A stretch of DNA of 5,040 nt from Dehalococcoidales bacterium (GCA_028712845.1 JAQTPO010000094.1:2484-7523), one strand, 5' to 3'. Numbered from the stretch's first letter, positions 1-5,032 are shown. Notes: generated from the letters alone by a model not told the origin. Program-made: numbers and translations.

Positions 1-3
1 TTT

Positions 4-840
4 TTAATGGTCATGCGTCTCTGCATCGCCGTGTCCGTGCCGGGTTTCGAGCACGTGCAGTTTTTGCTCCCCGGTGACCACGATGCCGAAGGTTTCCAGC
101 AAAGCTTCCGGAGTCATTACCTCATTCGGAGCACCGATTGCCACCACGCGGTGCGCCAGTAACATCACCTGTTGGCACAGGGAAGCCTCTTCCTGAATAT
201 CATGGGTTGCCATAATAACAGAAGCTCCACGGTGCAATTCATCTTTAATGGCACGTAAATAAAGCTCTCTGCCGCCGGCATCTAAACCCGATGTCGGTTC
301 ATCGAGAATGAGCAGGTCGGCTTGATGTGCGAGTACTTGAGCCAGATAAGTGCGCTGTTGTTGCCCCCCGGAGAGCGACCGTAACGGAGATTCTGCCAGT
401 TTTTCGATGCCCATCTTGTGCATTGCAGATAGTGCCGTCTCATTATCTTGCTGGCTCATCCGTCCCCATAGCCCTTTCAGAGGGAATCTCCCCATTCGCA
501 CGACATCGATTGCCTGGAGAGGCAGGACAAAACCGGAAGCATGGAACTGCCCGAGATATGCGATGCGGCGCGCGTTACTACCGATAGGCATTCCGAATAC
601 CGATAACCGGCCGCCGAGCGGTTTCAATAGCCCGACAATCGTTTTTAGCAGGGTCGATTTGCCCGAACCATTCGTGCCGATGAGCGCAATCGCCTGTCCC
701 TTTCTCAGCTCGAATTTGACGTCTGCTACCACCACCTCGTTAGCGTAACCGATGTTGAGGTCTTTAGCGACAACGTAAGGAGCTTCAGAGCTTGACTCAG
801 GGGCAGTTCTGTTTGTTGCCGAAACCTTTTGACTATCCAT
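4..840 (-). CDS. znuC: Zinc/manganese-type metal ABC transporter, ATP-binding protein (ZnuC-like)
   Basis: This is the cytoplasmic ATPase that powers import of a divalent metal, probably zinc, through the adjacent permease. It has 278 residues with all the ABC motifs: Walker A GTNGSGKST at 55-63, Q-loop Gln98, signature LSGGQQQR at 156-163, Walker B LLILDEP at 176-182, D-loop SGLD at 184-187 and switch His213. I place the start at the ATG at 838-840, which overlaps the permease stop by 8 bases (ATGGATAG) and suggests translational coupling. An ATG at 901-903 in the same frame would overlap the permease by 71 bases and add an unrelated sequence, so I reject it. Residues 1-20 are a polar extension ahead of the ABC domain. 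The C-terminus is His-rich (HGHGDAETHDH, 268-278), which fits metal handling. The family is certain; the metal is inferred from the neighbours. Confidence 0.93.
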   Translation of the reverse strand: MDSQKVSATNRTAPESSSEAPYVVAKDLNIGYANEVVVADVKFELRKGQAIALIGTNGSGKSTLLKTIVGLLKPLGGRLSVFGMPIGSNARRIAYLGQFHASGFVLPLQAIDVVRMGRFPLKGLWGRMSQQDNETALSAMHKMGIEKLAESPLRSLSGGQQQRTYLAQVLAHQADLLILDEPTSGLDAGGRELYLRAIKDELHRGASVIMATHDIQEEASLCQQVMLLAHRVVAIGAPNEVMTPEALLETFGIVVTGEQKLHVLETRHGHGDAETHDH

Positions 841-1684
841 GTGCGTGTTCTCGTGGACTGGATGTCCGGTGAAGCCGTATGTTCTGTATGATAAATATAA
901 CAAAAAAGATTATCACAGTTACCAGTATGATACTGGCGCTGGCGGCAAGGTTAAAATGATAGCTGATGAGCAAGCCTGAATAAACGGAGAGCACCCCGAA
1001 AAGCGATGCCCATGCCATCATCACCTGTATCCGGCGTGCAAGGAGAGCGCCGGCGCCGGCCGGTGCGATGAGTAATCCGAAGACAAGTAAAGTCCCGACC
1101 GTCTGGAAAGAGACGATTACCGTGAGCGCAATCATGAAGAGCATCACATTGTGATAAAGACGTACCGAAAAGCCTGCTACCTGTGCCTGTTCAGAGTCGA
1201 AGCTGAGCAATAAAAATGGTCGGGCGCAAATGACGGCGATTGCGATAATCACTGCCGTTGCCACAAGCTGAATGATGATAGAAGAAAAACCGATGCCCAG
1301 AATCTCGCCGAATAATATGCGCGTGAGGTCGCCGCTAAAAGAGTTCGAGCGGGACACGATTACCACACCCAGAGATAGCATGCCGATGAACAGCAGCCCG
1401 ATGGCGGTATCGGAGGATAACCGCGACCGCTGGGTAATCAGTGTGATACCTCCAATCATAAATACGGCGCCAATCGCCGCCCCCAGTATTCCCGGGAAAC
1501 CTACCAGAACTGCGACTGCGATGCCGGGCAGGACGCCGTGCGCGAGCGCATCCCCGATGAAAGCCAGTCCGCGCAGAATTACAAAAGTACCGGCGATGGC
1601 GCAGGCAATAGAGACCAGGATACCTGCAATGAGCGCCTGGAGCATAAAGGCGTTGGATGAAAAAGGCGTTACCAGTAAATCCAT
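833..1684 (-). CDS. znuB: Zinc/manganese-type metal ABC transporter, permease (ZnuB-like, ABC-3 family)
   Basis: This is the membrane channel of the metal importer. The 283 residues are almost entirely hydrophobic, with about eight membrane segments (roughly 13-37, 46-62, 65-84, 93-110, 128-153, 179-216, 222-243 and 246-267). Family landmarks are GDALAHGVLPGIA at 44-56, in which Asp45 and His49 match the acidic/His pair along the metal path of ABC-3 permeases; SDTAIGLLF at 91-99; the cytoplasmic coupling segment FDSEQAQVAGFSV at 162-174; and LLVFGLLIAPAGAGALLA at 199-216. The start ATG is preceded by AGAGGT at a 6-base spacing. It lies 13 bases after the binding-protein gene and overlaps the ATPase gene by 8 bases. 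The short tail REHAHG carries two His residues. Its length is normal for the family. The sequence alone does not separate zinc from manganese or iron. Confidence 0.93.
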   Translation of the reverse strand: MDLLVTPFSSNAFMLQALIAGILVSIACAIAGTFVILRGLAFIGDALAHGVLPGIAVAVLVGFPGILGAAIGAVFMIGGITLITQRSRLSSDTAIGLLFIGMLSLGVVIVSRSNSFSGDLTRILFGEILGIGFSSIIIQLVATAVIIAIAVICARPFLLLSFDSEQAQVAGFSVRLYHNVMLFMIALTVIVSFQTVGTLLVFGLLIAPAGAGALLARRIQVMMAWASLFGVLSVYSGLLISYHFNLAASASIILVTVIIFFVIFIIQNIRLHRTSSPREHAHG

Positions 1685-1697
1685 AACAGCACCTCTA

Positions 1698-2612
1698 TTA
1701 TTTTAGCGCACCGGTAATGATATTTGCCATATTATTCATAAACGTAAAATAAGAACCATCGGCGGGTAAGGTGTGCGTGGCAAGTTCCACAACCTGCACG
1801 CCGGTCTCATCCCCGATTGCCTTAGCAACCGCAGGTGATGTGCCAAGCTCGGTGAAGATTGCTTTCACATGATATTCTTCAATTGCCTTTTTCAGCGCCG
1901 TCAAATCTGCCGCTGAGACCTGTGCCTGAGAAGACAGACTGGGGATGATGACTCCCACCAGTTTGAAACCATAGCGTTGCGCGAAATATCCCATCGATTC
2001 GTGACCGGTGACCAGCTTGCGGCCATCCTGCGGTATGACTGCCAGGGTATCAGACAGCTCTGTGTCCAAATTGTCCAGCCGTTTTATCAGATTAGCCGCC
2101 TGGCTGGTAACATCCAGCCCCAGGTTATTCTTCAGCGCCGGAGCGAGGGCATTGACCATACCTTTTATGGCTATAGGGTCTGTCCAGAGATGAGGGTCGG
2201 GCGCGCCTACCACCTGGTCCGGGTCGCCGGAGGGAATTCCTTCTCCTGCTCCGACATGACGCACGGTAATGTAGTCGGAAGCCGTGAAGAATTTCACGCC
2301 GTTCTTCCGGGCTGTTGCCAGCGTCTTTTCCAGACCGCCTTCCAGTCCAAGACCGTTCTCGATTACGAGGTCGGCTTTGTTGATTGCCTCGATGTCTTTA
2401 GCGGACGGTTCCCATTCGTGCAGGTCCAGTCCGTTAGGTATGGAGATGATTACATTTGCCTGAGTCCCCACCAGTTCTTTGACAATGGAACCTAAAACCG
2501 AATAGGTGACAACAATCGACTTTTTGTTGCTCTCAGCCCGTGGTTGGCAGGAAAACGCACCGAAAAGAACAGGTATGAGAACCACGATGGGGAGAATGTA
2601 TTTCCACTTCAT
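1698..2612 (-). CDS. znuA: Metal ABC transporter, substrate-binding lipoprotein (ZnuA/TroA-like, cluster A-I)
   Basis: This is the extracytoplasmic protein that captures the metal and hands it to the permease. It has 304 residues: an N-terminal signal with a basic start and hydrophobic core (2-21) ending at Cys22, the probable lipidation site, although the box AFS-C is atypical. The mature part has the two-lobed TroA fold. Likely ligands are His65 (in GLDLHEWEP), His141 (PDPHLW), His204 (TGHESMGYF) and an acidic residue near Asp285 (PADGSYF). A His at the third position resembles ZnuA and TroA; PsaA-type manganese proteins have Glu there. The long His/Asp-rich loop of many ZnuA proteins is absent, since the 118-140 stretch is Gly/Pro/Asp-rich. 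A strong AGGAGG site lies 9 bases before the ATG. It is the first gene of the operon, behind a Fur/Zur-type operator. The family is secure and zinc is preferred but unproven. Confidence 0.93.
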   Translation of the reverse strand: MKWKYILPIVVLIPVLFGAFSCQPRAESNKKSIVVTYSVLGSIVKELVGTQANVIISIPNGLDLHEWEPSAKDIEAINKADLVIENGLGLEGGLEKTLATARKNGVKFFTASDYITVRHVGAGEGIPSGDPDQVVGAPDPHLWTDPIAIKGMVNALAPALKNNLGLDVTSQAANLIKRLDNLDTELSDTLAVIPQDGRKLVTGHESMGYFAQRYGFKLVGVIIPSLSSQAQVSAADLTALKKAIEEYHVKAIFTELGTSPAVAKAIGDETGVQVVELATHTLPADGSYFTFMNNMANIITGALK

Positions 2613-2621
2613 TTTTCGGAG

Positions 2622-2627
2622 CCTCCT
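2622..2627 (-). promoter_or_regulatory. Ribosome binding site of the binding-protein gene
   Basis: On the minus strand there is a perfect AGGAGG core 9 bases before the ATG at 2610-2612. It fixes the start of the first gene of the importer operon and indicates efficient translation once the operon is derepressed. Confidence 0.8.
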
Positions 2628-2649
2628 GAATCTGTGCGCATTTCGTTTC

Positions 2650-2673
2650 TTGATAATGATAATGTATTATCAA
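2650..2673. promoter_or_regulatory. Fur/Zur-type operator in front of the importer operon
   Basis: Outer arms TTGATAAT (2650-2657) and ATTATCAA (2666-2673) form a perfect 8-bp inverted repeat. A further TGATAAT (2657-2663) sits between them, so TGATAAT-GT-ATTATCA (2657-2672) is a second, tighter dyad with two central bases. Three GATAAT-like hexamers are thus packed together, much like the classical Fur box but with one extra base before the inverted hexamer. The site covers the -10 of the operon promoter. The likely ligand is the regulator encoded at 2890-3282, because the same core lies in front of that gene. Confidence 0.8.
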
Positions 2674-2684
2674 GATTAAGTCAA
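2656..2684 (-). promoter_or_regulatory. Sigma-70-type promoter of the metal importer operon
   Basis: On the minus strand, TTGACT (2684-2679) and TATCAT (2661-2656) are separated by 17 bases, each matching consensus at five of six positions. Transcription should start near 2649, leaving a leader of about 37 bases before the binding-protein ATG. The -10 and most of the spacer lie inside the operator at 2650-2673, so bound repressor would exclude RNA polymerase. Confidence 0.7.
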
Positions 2685-2717
2685 TAGACTCATCTCACCA
2701 TTGCCATTACGTGCGCC

Positions 2718-2817
2718 TGTCCCGTTCCTGAATTTAGTTCGGGACAAGACTTGATACGGGATGACATGGAATTCATATTAATAACCTGGATTTCCAATCA
2801 GGTCGGGAATGACATTG
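2718..2817. repeat. Degenerate dispersed palindromic intergenic repeat (candidate)
   Basis: The stretch between the two divergent promoters is not coding and looks like decayed copies of a short interspersed repeat. TGTCCCG (2718-2724) and CGGGACA (2740-2746) are perfect inverted arms. An alternative hairpin pairs TCCTGAAT (2726-2733) with GTTCGGGA (2737-2744), allowing G-T pairs. Then CGGGATGACAT (2757-2767) recurs almost exactly as CGGGAATGACAT (2804-2815), and the second copy is preceded by CCTGGATTTCC (2785-2795). Pairings of CCTGGATTCC with GGGAATGACA are familiar from intergenic repeats in several bacterial groups. Multi-copy status cannot be shown from one window. Confidence 0.4.
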
Positions 2818-2843
2818 GGACTATGGTAATAACAGAATAGTGG

Positions 2844-2852
2844 TGCTAGAAT
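2844..2852 (+). promoter_or_regulatory. Extended -10 promoter of the Fur-family regulator gene
   Basis: TGCTAGAAT is an extended -10 element (TGn followed by TAGAAT, five of six to consensus). No good -35 lies upstream; the hexamer at a 17-base spacing, TGGTAA (2824-2829), is poor, which is common for extended -10 promoters. Transcription should start near 2859, inside the palindromic operator at 2856-2871, giving a leader of about 30 bases. Confidence 0.55.
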
Positions 2853-2855
2853 AGA

Positions 2856-2871
2856 TGATAACCGGTTATCA
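2856..2871. promoter_or_regulatory. Perfect 16-bp palindromic operator in front of the regulator gene
   Basis: TGATAACCGGTTATCA is a perfect palindrome lying just downstream of the -10 element and over the expected start of transcription. It has the same outer heptamers (TGATAAY and RTTATCA) and the same two-base centre as the operator before the importer operon, which argues for negative autoregulation by the protein encoded directly downstream. Confidence 0.8.
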
Positions 2872-2889
2872 CTTCAAAGAAGGCAGGGT

Positions 2890-3282
2890 GTGGTCAGAGA
2901 TACACAACAGCGGAGCGCGATTCGCAAAGTCCTGATTGATGCAGGCAGGCCGCTTTCAGTCAATGAAGTGCTTAAACTAGCTCAAAATGAAGTAGCGGGT
3001 TTAGGGATAGCGACTGTTTATAGAAACCTGAAAGCTCTCCAGCAGGAAGGGTGGATTGTGCAGGTCGATTTACCCGGTCAAGCTCCCCGCTGGGAAAAAG
3101 CGCAGAAAAATCACCACCACCATTTTCTCTGCCGCACCTGCGACAAATTACTTGAGATTCACGATTGTCCTGAGGGTCTTAAACAGCTATTGCCTGAAGG
3201 ATACACATTGGAAGAACACGATATTTTGCTCCGCGGCTTATGCGATAACTGTGCCAGAAAAGCAAAACCACGGATCACCTGA
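2890..3282 (+). CDS. Fur-family metal-dependent transcriptional repressor, probably Zur-like
   Basis: This is a dimeric metal-sensing repressor of 130 residues, normal to slightly short for the family. Residues 1-65 form the winged-helix DNA-binding domain, with the recognition helix in LGIATVYRNLKALQQEG (38-54). Residues 75 onward form the dimerisation and metal-binding domain. Two CxxC pairs, Cys81/Cys84 and Cys118/Cys121, should hold the structural zinc. His75-His78, Glu89, His91, Glu108 and His110 are candidate sensor ligands. The only start available is GTG at 2890, because the frame is closed by TAA at 2830-2832 with no start between; AGAAGG (2878-2883) lies 6 bases upstream. It is divergent from the importer operon and both have matching operators, so it probably represses the importer and itself. 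The Fur family is certain. Zur rather than Fur, Mur or PerR is inferred from the ZnuA-like neighbour. Confidence 0.92.
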   Translation: MVRDTQQRSAIRKVLIDAGRPLSVNEVLKLAQNEVAGLGIATVYRNLKALQQEGWIVQVDLPGQAPRWEKAQKNHHHHFLCRTCDKLLEIHDCPEGLKQLLPEGYTLEEHDILLRGLCDNCARKAKPRIT

Positions 3283-3336
3283 TTAAAAAAGACAATTCGT
3301 TAGCAAAATGTTTGCAGCTAATGGTAGGGTTGATTC

Positions 3337-3409
3337 TGAGCGCAGGAGGGATCGAACCTCCGACCATCTGATTAAAAGTCAGATGCTCTACCAACTGAGC
3401 TATGCGCCC
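3337..3409 (-). tRNA. tRNA-Lys (anticodon UUU)
   Basis: A 73-base cloverleaf on the minus strand. The acceptor GGGCGCA pairs with TGCGCTC (one G-U pair), the D-stem is GCTC/GAGC, the anticodon stem TCTGA/TCAGA encloses the loop CTTTTAA with anticodon TTT, and the T-arm is GGAGG-TTCGATC-CCTCC. The discriminator base is A. The 3' CCA is not encoded, since GAA follows. It converges on the regulator gene, 54 bases away, and has its own promoter upstream. Confidence 0.97.
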
Positions 3410-3449
3410 GTGTGACGATAAAAAGGACTTTCTACTGTTTCCGAATTGA

Positions 3450-3479
3450 ATTATAGCCTGTTCAGCCTGTAGCCGTCAA
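3450..3479 (-). promoter_or_regulatory. Promoter of tRNA-Lys
   Basis: On the minus strand, TTGACG (3479-3474) and a perfect TATAAT (3455-3450) are separated by 18 bases. The expected start is near 3443, about 34 bases before the mature tRNA 5' end at 3409, a normal leader for a single tRNA transcript. Confidence 0.7.
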
Positions 3480-3492
3480 ACACCAAAACTGG

Positions 3493-3512
3493 AGCCAGCG
3501 GAGAGAGCTGAA
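3493..3512 (-). repeat. tRNA-Thr 3'-end-like fragment (possible attachment-site remnant)
   Basis: The plus strand reads GAGCCAGCG, one differing base, AGAGAG, two differing bases, then GAA from 3492. This matches 4914-4934, the T-loop-to-3' end of the tRNA-Thr gene plus one flanking base, at 18 of 21 positions and in the same orientation. It includes the whole acceptor strand CGCTGGC. The rest of a tRNA is not present. It could be an attR-like scar, a decayed tRNA gene, or chance. Confidence 0.35.
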
Positions 3513-3660
3513 AACTATTATGCTTATTGTACACTCATTTTATTAACTGAATTAGTGACTGTCAATGGTCGGCGAAACCGAACTGGTAAATGCACGGCGT
3601 TTAAGAAAGTAATTAACAAGCAGTTAATAAGAGCTGGTGTCGTTCTTGGAAGCAGACCAG

Positions 3661-3689
3661 TTGATACATACGAATTCTTATGTTACAAT
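3661..3689 (+). promoter_or_regulatory. Promoter of the NIPSNAP-like gene
   Basis: TTGATA (3661-3666) and TACAAT (3684-3689) are separated by exactly 17 bases, each five of six to consensus, and TGT directly before the -10 makes it an extended -10 as well. The expected start is near 3696, giving a leader of about 25 bases. No operator-like palindrome overlaps it, so expression may be constitutive. Confidence 0.75.
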
Positions 3690-3720
3690 AGCCCATATTA
3701 AGAATAATTAGGAGGTGAAT

Positions 3721-4044
3721 ATGATCTACTGTATGACAACAATCAAGGTCGGGAGAGGCAATGTGAACGAGGTTATGAAAATGTGGGAAACCGAAATCAG
3801 CGAATATGATGTTAAAAACGTAGCTTCGGTAGGTGGTAAGTACCTTGGCACATGGGCTACTGATATTGGCGAGAAAGGAGAAATTACTTTTCTCTTTGCT
3901 TACCCTGACTACGCTGCCCGTGAGAAGGCAAATGCTAATCGGCCGCCTAAACAAGTTCGTGAAGCGCTGGACAGATATGTAAAATTAGCTCCTTTTATCA
4001 CATATAAGACTATGATCCCGGCATCTTTCTCCCCAATGCAGTAA
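3721..4044 (+). CDS. NIPSNAP-like dimeric alpha/beta-barrel protein
   Basis: This is a small soluble protein of 107 residues with a ferredoxin-like dimeric alpha/beta-barrel pattern. A first strand (MIYCMTTIKV, 1-10) leads into a helix over 13-29 (GNVNEVMKMWETEISEY), then GKYLGTWATDIGEKGEITFLFAYPDYAAREKA (39-70). This resembles the NIPSNAP core, where a Gly-x-x-Thr/Glu-x-Gly segment precedes a hydrophobic strand ending in Y-x-D/S-x-x-A-R. The C-terminal part (79-100) gives one more helix and strand. I choose the ATG at 3721, 5 bases after a perfect AGGAGG (3710-3715); an in-frame GTG at 3715 overlaps that site and is unlikely. No signal peptide or membrane segment is seen. NIPSNAP proteins have no single known reaction, so I assign none. 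A monooxygenase-like barrel (ABM or EthD type) is the main alternative. Confidence 0.75.
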   Translation: MIYCMTTIKVGRGNVNEVMKMWETEISEYDVKNVASVGGKYLGTWATDIGEKGEITFLFAYPDYAAREKANANRPPKQVREALDRYVKLAPFITYKTMIPASFSPMQ

Positions 4045-4132
4045 GTGATTTTACCTTACTTGTGAAAGAAGAAAAACCATTGCTGCCCAAAATAACCTGA
4101 AGTAGCTATTTTGACGGGTTAACTTAAAATCA

Positions 4133-4163
4133 TTGACATTCAGGAAACCGGTTACGCTTTAAT
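4133..4163 (+). promoter_or_regulatory. Possible promoter of the VOC-family gene
   Basis: A perfect TTGACA (4133-4138) is followed by TTTAAT (4158-4163) after 19 bases, longer than ideal. It would give a leader of about 60 bases. The spacer contains the palindrome AACCGGTT (4146-4153). Its position in the 185-base gap after the NIPSNAP-like gene suggests the VOC gene has its own transcript, but read-through from 3661 is also possible. Confidence 0.4.
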
Positions 4164-4229
4164 CAGATGAATCTAAAAAATAGACTCCGAAAGCGCCAGT
4201 CGGGGCAATTAAAATTCAGGAGGTAGGAA

Positions 4230-4709
4230 ATGGCACAGATCAATATAGGGAGATTCAATCAGATCAGTATGGTGACGAAAGATATCGACAAGACCGTGAG
4301 CATGTTTAATGACGTGCTCGGTATCGGGCCCTGGGAGTACACGTTGGGGAAAAGGAAAATCAACGTGCGCGGGAAGTACTCTCCCTACACAGTACGGCTA
4401 GCCCACACTATGGGACTCGGTCCGATCTTGCTCGAAGTGATTCAGGTAGTGGAGGGTGAGAGCGTGCAGACGGAATGGTCGAAAAGGCATGACGTAGGCA
4501 TTATGGACATGACTTTCAGAGTGGATGACCTTGATAAAGTTCAGGCTCAGTTCGAGAAAGCCGGATGGCCCAAGCTGTCTGAGGTCCGCTTCCCGAATGG
4601 TATCGGATTCTCGTATATGGACACAGACAAGGACCTCGGATTTATTATTCAGATTGGGAAAGCACCTCCGGAAGACTGGCCAGCTTGGTCAAAAACCAAA
4701 CCGTGGTAA
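4230..4709 (+). CDS. VOC (vicinal oxygen chelate) / glyoxalase-fold protein, methylmalonyl-CoA-epimerase-like fold
   Basis: This soluble protein of 159 residues is built from two beta-alpha-beta-beta-beta repeats typical of the VOC superfamily. The first half runs FNQISMVTKDIDKTVSMFNDVLGIGPWEY (9-37) to ILLEVIQ (66-72). The second begins with GIMDMTFRVDDLDKVQAQFEKAG (90-112) and ends at GFIIQIG (137-143). The layout is closest to methylmalonyl-CoA epimerase and glyoxalase I. Counting through the motifs, however, the four usual metal-ligand positions are Gln11, Glu69, Asp93 and Gln141, where His, Gln or Glu, His and Glu are more usual. The C-terminal tail, PPEDWPAWSKTKPW, has three Trp residues and lies outside the fold. 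AGGAGG (4218-4223) sits 6 bases before the ATG. Substrate and reaction are unknown; calling it an epimerase would overreach. Confidence 0.82.
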   Translation: MAQINIGRFNQISMVTKDIDKTVSMFNDVLGIGPWEYTLGKRKINVRGKYSPYTVRLAHTMGLGPILLEVIQVVEGESVQTEWSKRHDVGIMDMTFRVDDLDKVQAQFEKAGWPKLSEVRFPNGIGFSYMDTDKDLGFIIQIGKAPPEDWPAWSKTKPW

Positions 4710-4834
4710 TTGGAGCGAAGTTGGCTGGCGGGCATCCATTTGCTGCCTTTTCCGGGCTGGTTTGCTTGGTGCGGAGATAAGTTCTGCCCAGTATTACGGA
4801 ATAGCTTGACTTAATAAAGCAAGATAATAAACGA

Positions 4835-4875
4835 CCAACAAAAGGCAGGGATTGTTAATCCCTGCCTTTTGTTGG
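4835..4875. terminator. Bidirectional intrinsic terminator (perfect 19-bp inverted repeat)
   Basis: CCAACAAAAGGCAGGGATT (4835-4853) and its exact complement (4857-4875) flank a three-base loop, GTT. Read on the plus strand, the GC-rich part GGCAGGGATT/AATCCCTGCC is followed by TTTTGTT, ending transcription from the VOC gene 125 bases upstream. Read on the minus strand, the same A/T pairing gives TTTTGTTGG after the stem, ending the tRNA-Thr transcript 40 bases after the tRNA. It sits between two converging transcription units. The stretch 4710-4834 before it contains no gene that I can see. Confidence 0.88.
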
Positions 4876-4914
4876 ACTTGTGATGCAGGTGTATATAGTA
4901 CCCTGAATGTACAG

Positions 4915-4986
4915 AGCCAGCGAAGAGAGTCGAACTCTTGACCGACGGTTTACGAAACCGCTGCTCTACCACTGAGCTACGCTGGC
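4915..4986 (-). tRNA. tRNA-Thr (anticodon CGU)
   Basis: A 72-base cloverleaf on the minus strand. The acceptor GCCAGCG pairs perfectly with CGCTGGC, the D-stem is GCTC/GAGC with a short D-loop, the anticodon stem GCGGT/ACCGT (one G-U pair) encloses TTCGTAA with anticodon CGT, and the T-arm is AAGAG-TTCGACT-CTCTT. The discriminator is T, and CCA is not encoded. It reads ACG codons. It has its own promoter upstream and a terminator downstream. Confidence 0.96.
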
Positions 4987-5003
4987 AGGATGAACTATCT
5001 CAA

Positions 5004-5032
5004 ATTATACCTGATTATGGCGTAATTGAAAA
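5004..5032 (-). promoter_or_regulatory. Promoter of tRNA-Thr
   Basis: On the minus strand, TTTTCA (5032-5027) and a perfect TATAAT (5009-5004) are separated by 17 bases. The -35 matches at four of six positions. The expected start is near 4997, about 11 bases before the tRNA 5' end at 4986. Confidence 0.6.

Larger units (their letters stand above)
3410..3720. other. Gene-free intergenic region between tRNA-Lys and the NIPSNAP-like gene
   Basis: This 311-base stretch holds no credible gene. Its near end carries the tRNA-Lys promoter, its middle a short tRNA-3'-like fragment (3493-3512), and its far end the promoter and ribosome binding site of the NIPSNAP-like gene. The part from about 3511 to 3640 is AT-rich, and I see nothing in it beyond weak short inverted repeats. 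Confidence 0.7.

Noticed and set aside
841..903. Longer N-terminus for the transporter ATPase starting at 903
   Set aside because: It would overlap the permease gene by 71 bases, and the added residues do not resemble an ABC protein. The ATG at 840 gives the usual short stop-start overlap.
1977..2495. Plus-strand open frame of 172 codons opposite the binding-protein gene
   Set aside because: It is antisense to a clear TroA-family gene and its translation shows no recognisable domain.
3299..3320. Hairpin between the regulator gene and tRNA-Lys as a terminator
   Set aside because: The stem GCAAA/TTTGC is only 5 bp and AT-rich. On the minus strand the T-run (3290-3285) begins 8 bases beyond the hairpin, and on the plus strand there is no T-run.
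3613..3954. Minus-strand open frame of 113 codons opposite the NIPSNAP-like gene
   Set aside because: It is antisense to a well-supported gene with a strong promoter and ribosome site, has no family resemblance, and has no convincing start region.
4040..4060. AGTAAG/CTTACT inverted repeat at the end of the NIPSNAP-like gene as a terminator
   Set aside because: The stem is six weak base pairs with a 9-base loop and no following T-run, so it is too poor to call.
4146..4153. AACCGGTT in the VOC promoter spacer as a third operator for the regulator
   Set aside because: It shares AACCGGTTA with the centre of the regulator operator, but the outer TGAT and ATCA bases that the two real operators have in common are missing.
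4806..4828. TTGACT with a downstream GATAAT as a promoter after the VOC gene
   Set aside because: The spacing is only 11 bases, and the next element on that strand is a terminator, leaving nothing to transcribe.
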